Part shown: positions 8,216-14,955 of the stretch, piece after piece
Position numbering within the stretch: the first letter of the stretch is position 1
Layout: each line of letters begins with the position of its first letter
Program-made: the position numbers and the translations under genes
NCBI GenBank assembly: GCA_035480775.1
Contig: DATIHK010000030.1
Location: 1 to 24,365, forward strand
Length of the DNA: 24,365 nt
Origin: DATIHK01 sp035480775
GTDB lineage: Bacteria > Patescibacteriota > WWE3 > UBA101185 > UBA10185
Reading direction: 5' to 3'
The notes under the pieces: model-generated
Databases searched by the model: none
Seen by the model: the letters and a program-made list of their open reading frames with translations, nothing else
What the model was told of the DNA's origin: nothing

Positions 8216-8257
8216 AGGAAGGATATGGTGCCACACGGCTCAAACCTTCCTGTTTTT
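8216..8257 (+). terminator. Rho-independent terminator of the HD operon
   Basis: AGGAAGG (8216-8222) pairs with CCTTCCT (8245-8251). The interval between them holds a small GCC-ACAC-GGC stem (8230-8239). G and then TTTTT (8253-8257) follow, with a second T-run just after. Read on the minus strand, the stem is followed by TAGC and no T-run, so it stops only rightward transcription. Confidence 0.75.
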
Positions 8258-8267
8258 ATGCTCTTTT

Positions 8268-9962
8268 TTATGCTTCTTTTGATTTGGATGAAATTCCAGC
8301 GCGTTCTAAGGCTTCTTCTTCTGCGCTTTCTTTGATAGTTTCTTCCATAGTTGTATCTTCTTTTTTAGGGAATAAGTGTGTAAATAAACTCTTAGCACTA
8401 TCTATCCAAAAACTCGGCGACCAAACGTTAACTTTTGTTTGTTCTTTATCAAAATCTAATAAGTGACCAATTAATTTCCAAGCGGAATAAAATAAAAATT
8501 TAACATCATCATATTCGCGTACTGATAAAACTTTGCGAATCATATATTTTGGAGTAAAGAACGACGAATAAAGTTCTTGAGTTAACTCATAAAGTTTATC
8601 TTCTGAAAATGGAATTTTCATAACACTTCCGCGCATATCAAATGCTTCATAGTCTGTTGGATCTACTTTGAGTAAATCTTTTTCAACGCATTCTTTATAT
8701 AAAGGCGTACCCGGATATGGAACGACTATTGTAGCCTGCATTGTATCCACATACCCCTTATTAAAAAGTCGCTTAGAAAGTGCAATCGTATTTTTAGCCA
8801 TTTCATAAGTTTCCCAGGGATATCCAAGCATGATTGTTAGGTGCGGTTCAAGTCCGGCTTTTTTAGCCATTCTAACTCCTTCTTCAATTTGGTGTACTTT
8901 TAAACCTTTATCGAGTTTATCTAGAGTAACTTGGTTTCCTGATTCCATTCCATACAAAATAAATCTAAAGTTGGCTTTACCCATTAGATCGTAATATTCT
9001 TGAGTTAAGGCGTTTAAACGCATATTACAACCATAAACCACTTTTTTGTTGTATCCAGAATCGATCAATAAATTACAAAATTTTTTTAATGCTGGACCTA
9101 CAAAAAGCGTTCCCGCATCATCAAAGATTTCTCGAACTCCGTAGTTATCTACAACGTGCTTAACTTCGGCAAAAAGTCTTTCTGGAGTAAATCGGCGGTA
9201 AGTTCCCATTGCATTAATAGTGTGATCCCAAACGCAAAAAGTGCAGCGATTCCACCAGCAGTCTTTTCCCGAATACATATAAGTTGCAGGAGTATATTTG
9301 TAATTTCCGTTGGCGTAAGCGTAATATTCCCAATGAGTTAAATCACGATCTACAAAAGGAAGTTCATCTAGATTGTGAGTCTGTTTTAAAGGGCCTGAAA
9401 CCCAATAAGCTTCTGGGCCATTATTAACTGAATCTTCGAACTTTATTAATTCGCCTAATTTAACACGTGCATCACCTTTGCGACCCCAAACTCCACCAGG
9501 TAAAACTGTACCTTTAGTTATGGAATCTGCCAGATCAGATAGCATAAAGTCGTAATCTCCACCGGTAATGCAATAATCAACGGGACAATTATCCATGGCT
9601 TCTTTAGGAATATAAGTAATATGATCACCTACTAAAACTGTAATTAGATTTGGAAATTTTTCTTTAAGGTCTTTAATAACTCCCCAATGCTGTTTAACAA
9701 CCGGAGACTTAGTTTCAATCATAATCATCTCGACTTGTTCGTCTTCAAGTTGCTTTAGCCATTGTTCGTACGATTGTTTAGCCGCAATTCCATCCATCCA
9801 AACTACTTTATAACCTCGATGTTGCGCCATTGAAGCAGCATAAGCAGGTACCATAGGATAAATATAAGTAGGAGCATTAAAATATTGAAATTGTCGATTC
9901 TGCGACAACAAGGGTACCCCCTTGGTTTGGTCTAGTGGTGGATAACCAACTGATATTTTCAT
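8268..9962 (-). CDS. B12-binding-type radical SAM protein
   Basis: The protein has 564 residues. The N-terminal part (about 1-150) resembles a cobalamin-binding-like Rossmann domain (VVWMDGIA 53-60, LVGDHITYIP 110-119, YCITGGDYD 130-138) but shows no clear DxHxxG motif. The radical SAM core has C235-x4-C240-x2-C243 in KDCWWNRCTFCVW, so the first spacing is one longer than the classical Cx3Cx2C. It continues with FDDAGTLF (280-287), ILYGMESGNQ (335-344) and TIMLGYPWET (376-385). A charged tail rich in E and K (about 533-564) ends the protein. The start is the ATG at 9960-9962 with no Shine-Dalgarno site, and a long hairpin lies just upstream. It is AT-rich like the glycan genes and unlike the neighbouring HD genes. 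The family modifies lipids, cofactors or peptides; this substrate is unknown. The nearby ferredoxin could be an electron source, but that is a guess. Confidence 0.88.
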   Translation of the reverse strand: MKISVGYPPLDQTKGVPLLSQNRQFQYFNAPTYIYPMVPAYAASMAQHRGYKVVWMDGIAAKQSYEQWLKQLEDEQVEMIMIETKSPVVKQHWGVIKDLKEKFPNLITVLVGDHITYIPKEAMDNCPVDYCITGGDYDFMLSDLADSITKGTVLPGGVWGRKGDARVKLGELIKFEDSVNNGPEAYWVSGPLKQTHNLDELPFVDRDLTHWEYYAYANGNYKYTPATYMYSGKDCWWNRCTFCVWDHTINAMGTYRRFTPERLFAEVKHVVDNYGVREIFDDAGTLFVGPALKKFCNLLIDSGYNKKVVYGCNMRLNALTQEYYDLMGKANFRFILYGMESGNQVTLDKLDKGLKVHQIEEGVRMAKKAGLEPHLTIMLGYPWETYEMAKNTIALSKRLFNKGYVDTMQATIVVPYPGTPLYKECVEKDLLKVDPTDYEAFDMRGSVMKIPFSEDKLYELTQELYSSFFTPKYMIRKVLSVREYDDVKFLFYSAWKLIGHLLDFDKEQTKVNVWSPSFWIDSAKSLFTHLFPKKEDTTMEETIKESAEEEALERAGISSKSKEA

Positions 9963-9971
9963 AATTCATTT

Positions 9972-10015
9972 ATGAATTTATGAAAAGACGAAGTATTCGT
10001 CATTTTCAAATTCAT
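9972..10015 (-). other. Long imperfect hairpin in the radical SAM leader
   Basis: Within the 175-base gap 9963-10137, plus-strand TGAAAA-GACGAA (9981-9992) pairs with TTCGTC (9996-10001) and TTTTCA (10003-10008), with a bulged A. An outer ATGAATT (9972-9978) pairs with AATTCAT (10009-10015). The loop is GTA. A second palindrome, ATTCAT-TT-ATGAAT (9964-9977), overlaps its base and could compete with it. The structure sits 10-53 bases before the radical SAM start, with no T-run on either side, so it is not a standard terminator. An upstream TTGACC lacks a good -10, so no promoter is called. Confidence 0.55.
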
Positions 10016-10068
10016 GATAAAGATAGATTACCGTGAATGTGTTATTTGGTCAAATAAAAATTAAATAG

Positions 10069-10105
10069 AAAAAAAGCAACTGTTCGTTTGTGACAAACAG
10101 CTGCT
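10069..10105 (-). terminator. Rho-independent terminator of the 2H phosphoesterase gene
   Basis: On the minus strand AGCAGCTGTT (10105-10096) pairs with AACAGTTGCT (10084-10075), allowing one G-U pair, and a TTTTTTT run follows (10075-10069). It lies 33 bases after the gene's stop and separates it from the radical SAM gene downstream. Confidence 0.8.
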
Positions 10106-10137
10106 TGTTAAATTCCAAATCAACCTAAGGTACAAAG

Positions 10138-10821
10138 CTAAAGCGGAAAATCAGTTTTTTGGTTGAACCGAAAGTCCCTATCAGTCAATGTAAAATGCCC
10201 TACCGTAATTCCCGCAGGTTTTACTTCACCGAGAGCAGGAATGTAACGTACAAGCCGTGTCAGTTGTTTCGCGACTTCTTCGGAAGCATCTGATTTGACT
10301 CTAGCAAGAGTAATATGACTCATAGTGGGCATTCGAAGTGTCATGCCGTCTCGGGCAGCTAGAGTTTTGATTACCAAAGCTGCTTCAGTAAAAGCTGTAT
10401 CTGGCTCTCCTGGCAATATTACCGAATTGGCATTTACCAAAACTTTGCCAAATCTAATACTCGGAGTTTTCATAGACTTAGAAATTGCCAGCATTACACT
10501 ACTCAACCGTCTATAGACATCGCCCGCTGGCTTATCAACACTATTTGTCAACAGAAAATCGCTAATTGTGGTATGCAAAGTCTGGTACGGGTAAACCATC
10601 AAAGGAGAGCAACTTTGTACTTGAGACAATATCTCTTTAATCTTTATTTGAAAGCTTAAATCGTAATACCAAGCAACTAGATAAGCCGACGACGGGAAGG
10701 CGGGATTTTTTGTTAAAGGACCAGGCTGGGACATAAATTCATGAAACCTTGAATAAATGGAGCGTTGACGATCTAGAAGTCTGGTGTGCTCGATACGAAC
10801 ATCGTCCGAGTAAAGGGTCAT
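10138..10821 (-). CDS. 2H phosphoesterase superfamily protein (2'-5' RNA ligase / cyclic phosphodiesterase-like)
   Basis: The protein has 227 residues from the preferred start. It carries the two H-x-T signatures that define 2H phosphoesterases: HTT in YQTLHTTIS and HIT in MSHITLARVK, about 86 residues apart. Such enzymes open 2',3'-cyclic phosphates, cut 2'-5' bonds or hydrolyse cyclic nucleotides; the substrate here is unknown. The longest frame begins at 10833, but GGAGGT (10831-10826) lies 4 bases before the second ATG (10819-10821), so I choose that start, which reads MTLYSDDVRIEH. The gene has its own extended -10 promoter and terminator, strong SD and intermediate G+C (25 of 60 bases in 10261-10320), features shared with the HD pair and not with most neighbours. 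No membrane segment is seen. Confidence 0.85.
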   Translation of the reverse strand: MTLYSDDVRIEHTRLLDRQRSIYSRFHEFMSQPGPLTKNPAFPSSAYLVAWYYDLSFQIKIKEILSQVQSCSPLMVYPYQTLHTTISDFLLTNSVDKPAGDVYRRLSSVMLAISKSMKTPSIRFGKVLVNANSVILPGEPDTAFTEAALVIKTLAARDGMTLRMPTMSHITLARVKSDASEEVAKQLTRLVRYIPALGEVKPAGITVGHFTLTDRDFRFNQKTDFPL

Positions 10822-10825
10822 TGCG

Positions 10826-10831
10826 ACCTCC
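10826..10831 (-). promoter_or_regulatory. Shine-Dalgarno site deciding the 2H phosphoesterase start
   Basis: Minus-strand GGAGGT is separated by 4 bases from the ATG at 10821 and overlaps the alternative upstream ATG (10831-10833), which has no SD of its own. Confidence 0.8.
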
Positions 10832-10873
10832 ATTGGGTTGAGATGAGTTGAGATATTTTAACAAGTGCTAAAT

Positions 10874-10887
10874 CTTATAGCAAATAC
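10874..10887 (-). promoter_or_regulatory. Extended -10 promoter of the 2H phosphoesterase gene
   Basis: The minus strand reads GTATTTGCTATAAG: extended TG, then TATAAG. Thirteen bases (GTATTTGCTATAA, 10887-10875) are identical to the HD-pair promoter. Transcription should begin near 10867, giving a leader of about 46 bases. No -35 is evident. There is no terminator between the epimerase stop and this site, so read-through from the large operon is also possible. Confidence 0.7.
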
Positions 10888-10904
10888 TTTTAAACTAGTA
10901 GGTG

Positions 10905-11900
10905 TTAGATTATTTTTTCGACCCAAGTTTTTGGAGTACTCTGATTAATGAGTTCTAAACTGTCTAAATATAAAAATTTCTGAGGACCAGTTTGTTTAGC
11001 CCATTCAGTCATTTTTTCAATTCCATCTTCAAATTTAACAGATGTTTTGTATCCCAAAAGTTCTTGAGCTTTGTCATTAGTACAAAAAGCGTGTTTAACT
11101 TCGGTCGGTCGATCGGGCATATAAATTGGTTTTAATTTGCTTTTAAATGCCTTTAAAACATTCTTCGCCAAAAAATTAATCGAATAGTTTTCGAGCGGTC
11201 CTATATTTATTATTTGATTCTTGGCTGCTTTTAAAAATCCGGCTTTGGCGATATAAGGATTTACATCATCGATATAAGAAAAAGCTCTGGTCTGATCTCC
11301 ATCGCCATAAATTATAGGTGGAAGTTTATTCATTATGCGATTCATAAAAATTCCAACAACATTTCGATACGGATCTGAGATTACTTGGCGTGGCCCATAA
11401 ACGTTGTGAGGGCGAATAATAACGTATTCAAAATTATGAACTGCAGAAAGAATTTCTAACGCTTCTTCCATAGCAGTTTTCGAAACTGCGTAAATGTCTA
11501 CCGGTTTGCGCTTCATTTCTTCATCAAATGGAGTGTTTTGATCTCCGTAAACACTCATCGAAGATGTAACCAAAAATCTTTCTATTCCCACTTTTATACT
11601 GGGTATCAACGTATTTAAAAACGCATTGTAATTATTTTCGGTAATTCTGATTGGTGCAAATTGAGATAAACCTTCGTGCGCCCATGCAGCTAAATGATAA
11701 ACAAGCTGAGGTTTAAATTCTAAAATTAATTCAGAAACTTGGGCACTATCTTTAACTAAATCTAATTTTTTTATACTTGGATGTTTATATTTACCAATTG
11801 AGTAGTTGTCTATTCCAACAACTTCGTGACCTTGACCAGTTAATAGGTCAAAAAGGTGACTTCCCATAAATCCTGCAGCGCCAGTAATAATAATTCGCAT
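10905..11900 (-). CDS. NAD-dependent sugar epimerase/dehydratase (extended SDR)
   Basis: The protein has 331 residues from the ATG at 11898-11900. NAD binding is shown by GAAGFMGSH (7-15). The active site is SSMSVYGD (113-120) with Y137-x3-K141 in IYAVSKTAMEE. RPHNVYGPRQ (163-172) and the substrate-loop segment IIYGDGDQTRAFSYIDD follow. This is the pattern of UDP-glucose 4-epimerase-like and related NDP-sugar SDRs, with all catalytic residues present, unlike the SDR domain of the fusion protein. A longer frame starts from TTG at 11924, but it adds a hydrophobic MIVILLII stub before a textbook SDR N-terminus, so ATG is preferred. It is the last gene of the 13-kb leftward operon, 27 bases after the TIM-barrel gene. 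The exact sugar is undetermined. Confidence 0.92.
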   Translation of the reverse strand: MRIIITGAAGFMGSHLFDLLTGQGHEVVGIDNYSIGKYKHPSIKKLDLVKDSAQVSELILEFKPQLVYHLAAWAHEGLSQFAPIRITENNYNAFLNTLIPSIKVGIERFLVTSSMSVYGDQNTPFDEEMKRKPVDIYAVSKTAMEEALEILSAVHNFEYVIIRPHNVYGPRQVISDPYRNVVGIFMNRIMNKLPPIIYGDGDQTRAFSYIDDVNPYIAKAGFLKAAKNQIINIGPLENYSINFLAKNVLKAFKSKLKPIYMPDRPTEVKHAFCTNDKAQELLGYKTSVKFEDGIEKMTEWAKQTGPQKFLYLDSLELINQSTPKTWVEKII

Positions 11901-11927
11901 AATGATTAAAAGAATAACTATCAAAAA

Positions 11928-12860
11928 CTATTTAGTCAATTCTAATTTCTGTGGTTGTTTCATTAAGTCTTCTAAGTTATAAATACAAACTCCAGATGAG
12001 GGAGGTGAACCAGCATAATCTATTGCTTTTTTGAATTCTTCGTCAGAAATTTCAGCACTTTGAATAATTGGTAGTTGTGGAATACCAGTTTCCCAAAAAT
12101 AATTTACCTTTTGTTTAATCCATTCAACATCTTTTCCACACATTTTATGATAAAGACCTGGACTCAAAATATCAACTAACGGAACAAGAGCCGCAAAGTC
12201 TTGAGCTATAATTCTTTTTATTCCAGCACCATACTCTTTGTCTTCCCAAGGAACAGCAAACAATCCAAGTTTAATCTTTTTACCAGACGCAGTAATTAAA
12301 TCTCTAATTTCTTTAACAAGTGAGGTTATTTGCAGACTTTTAAATTCGAGCCATTCAATATAGTAACTCCCATCTATTAGTAAAACTTTTTCTTCAAGAG
12401 TTTGACCTACAATTGGTTCGCCTAAATACTCAGAAAATTTTCTTAAACAGCGGTCACAATAACAAGTATCCATAATATTAGGTTCTGCAGATTCCCAAGA
12501 CGATGGATATCTAATGTGATTCAACCATATTCCATTTATATCTTTGAGTAATAAATCGCTAGCTGTTTCAACTATCGCATTACGAATGCCTTCATGAGTA
12601 GGACAAATTCCACCCAATGTGTCTTTGCCGGTAGCTTCTACAGGTTTAGCATCTGGAAACTTTTCTAATAAGTCTTTGCCTTCGAAACATGTAACAACTC
12701 CATAAATTTCAACAGCAGTTCCTAGAGTAGTGCGAAGTTTGTGTAAAGAATCGTCTGAAACATTTTCTGAAATAATAAATATAGAGTTTAAATTTAATTC
12801 TTTCGCAGCCTCTAAGTTTTCAGAAGTTAATGGTAATAAACTAAATACAGATTTATGCAT
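11928..12860 (-). CDS. Putative TIM-barrel glycoside-hydrolase-like protein
   Basis: The protein has 310 residues with alternating strands and helices consistent with a TIM barrel. Recognisable features are GGICPTHEGIRNAIVE (83-98), GIWLNHIRYPSSWES (110-124) followed by the cysteine cluster C133-Y-C135-DR-C138 and KFSEYLGEP, then KLGLFAVPWED (197-207) and VDILSPGLYHKM (229-240). The RYP plus C-x-C-x2-C-x3-F order resembles hypothetical glycosyl-hydrolase-like families, but I cannot name a family with certainty and no catalytic pair is proven. There is no signal peptide, so it appears cytosolic, unusual for a glycan hydrolase. It starts 12 bases after the ferredoxin stop and has no good SD. 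A sugar-active enzyme of the same pathway is the best guess. Confidence 0.6.
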   Translation of the reverse strand: MHKSVFSLLPLTSENLEAAKELNLNSIFIISENVSDDSLHKLRTTLGTAVEIYGVVTCFEGKDLLEKFPDAKPVEATGKDTLGGICPTHEGIRNAIVETASDLLLKDINGIWLNHIRYPSSWESAEPNIMDTCYCDRCLRKFSEYLGEPIVGQTLEEKVLLIDGSYYIEWLEFKSLQITSLVKEIRDLITASGKKIKLGLFAVPWEDKEYGAGIKRIIAQDFAALVPLVDILSPGLYHKMCGKDVEWIKQKVNYFWETGIPQLPIIQSAEISDEEFKKAIDYAGSPPSSGVCIYNLEDLMKQPQKLELTK

Positions 12861-12872
12861 AATAATATTCTG

Positions 12873-13133
12873 CTATGCAGAGACCTCAGGATACAATTGC
12901 TTACCCTCTAAATCTTCTACAATAATAGCGGTCGTCGGACATGATTTGGCTGCTCTGATAATGGTTAAAGCATCATCCCAAGTTCCTTCTTTGCAAATGG
13001 CAATACCATCGGCATTTAGGTCAAATGTTTGAGGTGCTTGAACTATGCAGGTAGCCGCACTAATACACAAATGATTAATTATTTTAATTTTTACTGTCGC
13101 ATTTGGATTTGTAATAAAAGGATATTCTTCCAT
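12873..13133 (-). CDS. Small single-cluster ferredoxin, probably [3Fe-4S]
   Basis: The protein has 86 residues. Ligands are C23 and C29 in HLCISAATCIVQAP and C65 in AKSCPTTAI. The position that normally holds the second cysteine (or Asp) of C-x2-C-x2-C is A26, giving C-x2-A-x2-C. This arrangement is known in [3Fe-4S] ferredoxins that serve actinobacterial P450s. C47 is an extra cysteine not in the motif. The QTFDLNADGIA segment fits the fold. The gene starts right after a GT2 stop, with AGGAGG 4 bases from the ATG, stronger than at most neighbouring genes. Its partner is unknown: no P450 or oxygenase is in the window; the TIM-barrel protein and the radical SAM protein are the nearest candidates. 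Confidence 0.88.
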   Translation of the reverse strand: MEEYPFITNPNATVKIKIINHLCISAATCIVQAPQTFDLNADGIAICKEGTWDDALTIIRAAKSCPTTAIIVEDLEGKQLYPEVSA

Positions 13134-14147
13134 TTAGCCTCCTAAATAATTACCAGTCTTTTCGTCGAAACTTCTCAATTTTAGCGTAGGTCGTTTAATA
13201 ATACCAATTATAAAATTAATTCCATAGACAAAATGAGTCAAAGCAATTCCCATATGCACGGGCGCAGCTTCTTTTAGATCTTTATCAGTTATTGCTATGC
13301 GAAATCCCTCTGCATGAATGGCCACAATATAAATAAGCACCACTGCGCAATAAATATAAAATAAATATTGATTTATAAAAATTGATAACCAACCAAATAC
13401 AAATCCTATAACAAAAAGTGACGGAATAAAATACGACAGATTGCGAGATGTTTCAGGAAATATTCTAGCAAACTGGCCGCGATGCATCCCATATCTCGAA
13501 ATTTGCTTTAGGTGAGGCAAAAATAATTCTCGGCGATGGTGGTATACAATTGGTGCAGGATCATATAAAAAAGGTCGCTTATAATATTTGAGCAAATCTA
13601 GACACAATTTTGTATCTTCACCAGGCCAAAATTCTTTTATAAATCCGCCGACTCGATCAAATGCTTCTTTTTTTACAAACAAATTTACTGTTGGATAATC
13701 GTTTACAAATTTGCGCTTCATCGGAATGTGTCTATAGCGAGTCCCGGCACTTGTTAAAAACGACTCTAAAACGCGACCAGAGCACCTTTCTTTAAAAGTA
13801 GCATTTAAGGGCGTAACTGCAGGAGCTCCTAATGCATAAGTATCGGTGGAATTAAAAGCTTCGGCAGCTTTAGTTAGCCAATCACTTTTGGGGTAAGCAT
13901 CATCATCCAAAAAAACTAATATGTCTCCGGTAGCTTGCTTAGCTCCAAGATTTCTTTTTTCTCCTGGACCCATTGGTCCTGAAGAAATTATTCTAAATCT
14001 AGTATCATTTTTAAAATCGAACGTCTCGGTACTGTCTGATACTATTAAGACTTCGAAATCAGCATAATCAAGCTCTTTAAGATGATCTATACTTTCTTTC
14101 ATAAAATTATTTATTGATCTTACCGGAATAATTATGCTGAATTTCAT
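13134..14147 (-). CDS. GT2-family glycosyltransferase with C-terminal transmembrane helices
   Basis: The protein has 337 residues from the ATG at 14145-14147, starting MKFSIIIPVRSINNF. The GT-A domain shows EVLIVSDSTE, GPGEKRNLGAKQATGD, the metal-binding DDD at 81-83 (FLDDDAYP) and E177-D178 in WPGEDTKLC, which fits the catalytic ED region. Three hydrophobic segments follow at about 239-258, 261-278 and 299-317, so the protein is membrane-anchored with a cytosolic active site. The frame is open to 14228, but that start would overlap the upstream gene by 71 bases and add 27 residues before the normal GT2 N-terminus, so it is rejected. It lies 10 bases after the DPM1-like gene and abuts the ferredoxin gene. 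The likely role is lipid-linked glycan assembly. Donor unknown. Confidence 0.9.
   Translation of the reverse strand: MKFSIIIPVRSINNFMKESIDHLKELDYADFEVLIVSDSTETFDFKNDTRFRIISSGPMGPGEKRNLGAKQATGDILVFLDDDAYPKSDWLTKAAEAFNSTDTYALGAPAVTPLNATFKERCSGRVLESFLTSAGTRYRHIPMKRKFVNDYPTVNLFVKKEAFDRVGGFIKEFWPGEDTKLCLDLLKYYKRPFLYDPAPIVYHHRRELFLPHLKQISRYGMHRGQFARIFPETSRNLSYFIPSLFVIGFVFGWLSIFINQYLFYIYCAVVLIYIVAIHAEGFRIAITDKDLKEAAPVHMGIALTHFVYGINFIIGIIKRPTLKLRSFDEKTGNYLGG
13138..13143 (-). promoter_or_regulatory. Strong Shine-Dalgarno site of the ferredoxin gene
   Basis: AGGAGG on the minus strand lies 4 bases before the ferredoxin ATG. It is embedded in the last two sense codons of the upstream glycosyltransferase gene. 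Confidence 0.75.
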
Positions 14148-14157
14148 TGTTGTATTC

Positions 14158-14955
14158 TCAAGTTTCACCAGTATTAACTTTGAGTTGCAATTCTTCGTTA
14201 TAAATCCATTTTCGTCTATTTTCGTCATCGTAGTATCTAAGAATCTTTAGTCTATAAAACACAGCTAAAGTATCTAGTAACATTTTTCTAATGTAGGGAT
14301 CCATAAAAAGAAAGCCTTTAAATTTAGATCCTTTAAAATCCCAGTTAATTTCTACTGGAGCTTCAAAAATTCTGTTGTGGTGAAGATATTGAGCAACAGC
14401 TAAAAGCTCTATATCAAAAGCATATTCTTTAATCAAAAGTCTTGGTAACACATCTTCTAGCACTTTGCGCTTATAAACTTTTAAACCTGTTTGAGTATCT
14501 TTAATTTTCAGACCAAAAAGCAGACGAACTAAGGCGTGATATCCAAAACTATAAAATTTTCTTAGAAACGGCATATTAACTCGTGACGCTAGATGTTTTT
14601 TACTTGCTACTACAATATCAGCGTTATACCACTCCATATGTTCTAAAATTAAAGAAATACCATTGGCATTTATTTCCATTCCACCATCAATAAAAGCTAC
14701 ATAATCTCCGCTGGCGCGCGCCATTCCATATCTAACTGCGTAGCCTTTTCCATAATTTGTAGGATATCCCACTACTCTAAGGTGAGGATGTTGCAACTTC
14801 GAAGCTTCTTCGAATGTTTTGTCTAAAAATCCATCTACAACAACGATAATTTCATAGTCCCAACGGGTTTTTTCCATGCTGGCGTAAATGGCTTCAACAT
14901 TTTTTTTAATAGTTGCTTCTTGTTTATATGCTGGAATTATTACTGATACGAACAT
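14158..14955 (-). CDS. DPM1-like polyprenyl-phosphate glycosyltransferase (GT2)
   Basis: The protein has 265 residues with no clear membrane helix, like short dolichyl-phosphate-mannose synthases. Motifs are VSVIIPAYKQE (3-13), IIVVVDGFLDKT (36-47), NYGKGYAVRYGM (67-78), FIDGGMEI (88-95, with DGG in place of DxD), KDTQTGLKVYKR (152-163) and AFDIELLAVA (179-188). These are the landmarks of the DPM1/GtrB-type branch, which moves a sugar from a nucleotide to a polyprenyl phosphate at the cytosolic face. The product would be the donor for the GT-C enzymes encoded upstream in the same operon. Its ATG lies 32 bases inside the end of the flippase gene. No SD is visible, so translational coupling is possible. 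Which sugar it transfers is unknown. Confidence 0.88.
   Translation of the reverse strand: MFVSVIIPAYKQEATIKKNVEAIYASMEKTRWDYEIIVVVDGFLDKTFEEASKLQHPHLRVVGYPTNYGKGYAVRYGMARASGDYVAFIDGGMEINANGISLILEHMEWYNADIVVASKKHLASRVNMPFLRKFYSFGYHALVRLLFGLKIKDTQTGLKVYKRKVLEDVLPRLLIKEYAFDIELLAVAQYLHHNRIFEAPVEINWDFKGSKFKGFLFMDPYIRKMLLDTLAVFYRLKILRYYDDENRRKWIYNEELQLKVNTGET

Noticed and set aside
8216..8257. Bidirectional terminator also serving the radical SAM gene
   Set aside because: On the minus strand the stem is followed by TAGC and no T-run.
8191..8466. Plus-strand open frame of 91 codons after the HD genes
   Set aside because: It covers the terminator of the HD operon and then runs antisense through the radical SAM 3' end; no SD and no recognisable domain.
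10021..10068. TTGACC-type promoter for the radical SAM gene
   Set aside because: At 17 bases the -10 candidate (TAATCT) matches only three of six positions; too weak to call.
11901..11924. TTG start adding eight residues to the sugar epimerase
   Set aside because: The extra hydrophobic residues precede a textbook SDR N-terminus and there is no SD for the TTG.
14148..14228. 27-residue N-terminal extension of the second GT2 gene
   Set aside because: It would overlap the DPM1-like gene by 71 bases and precede a canonical GT2 start; the ATG at 14147 leaves a normal 10-base gap.
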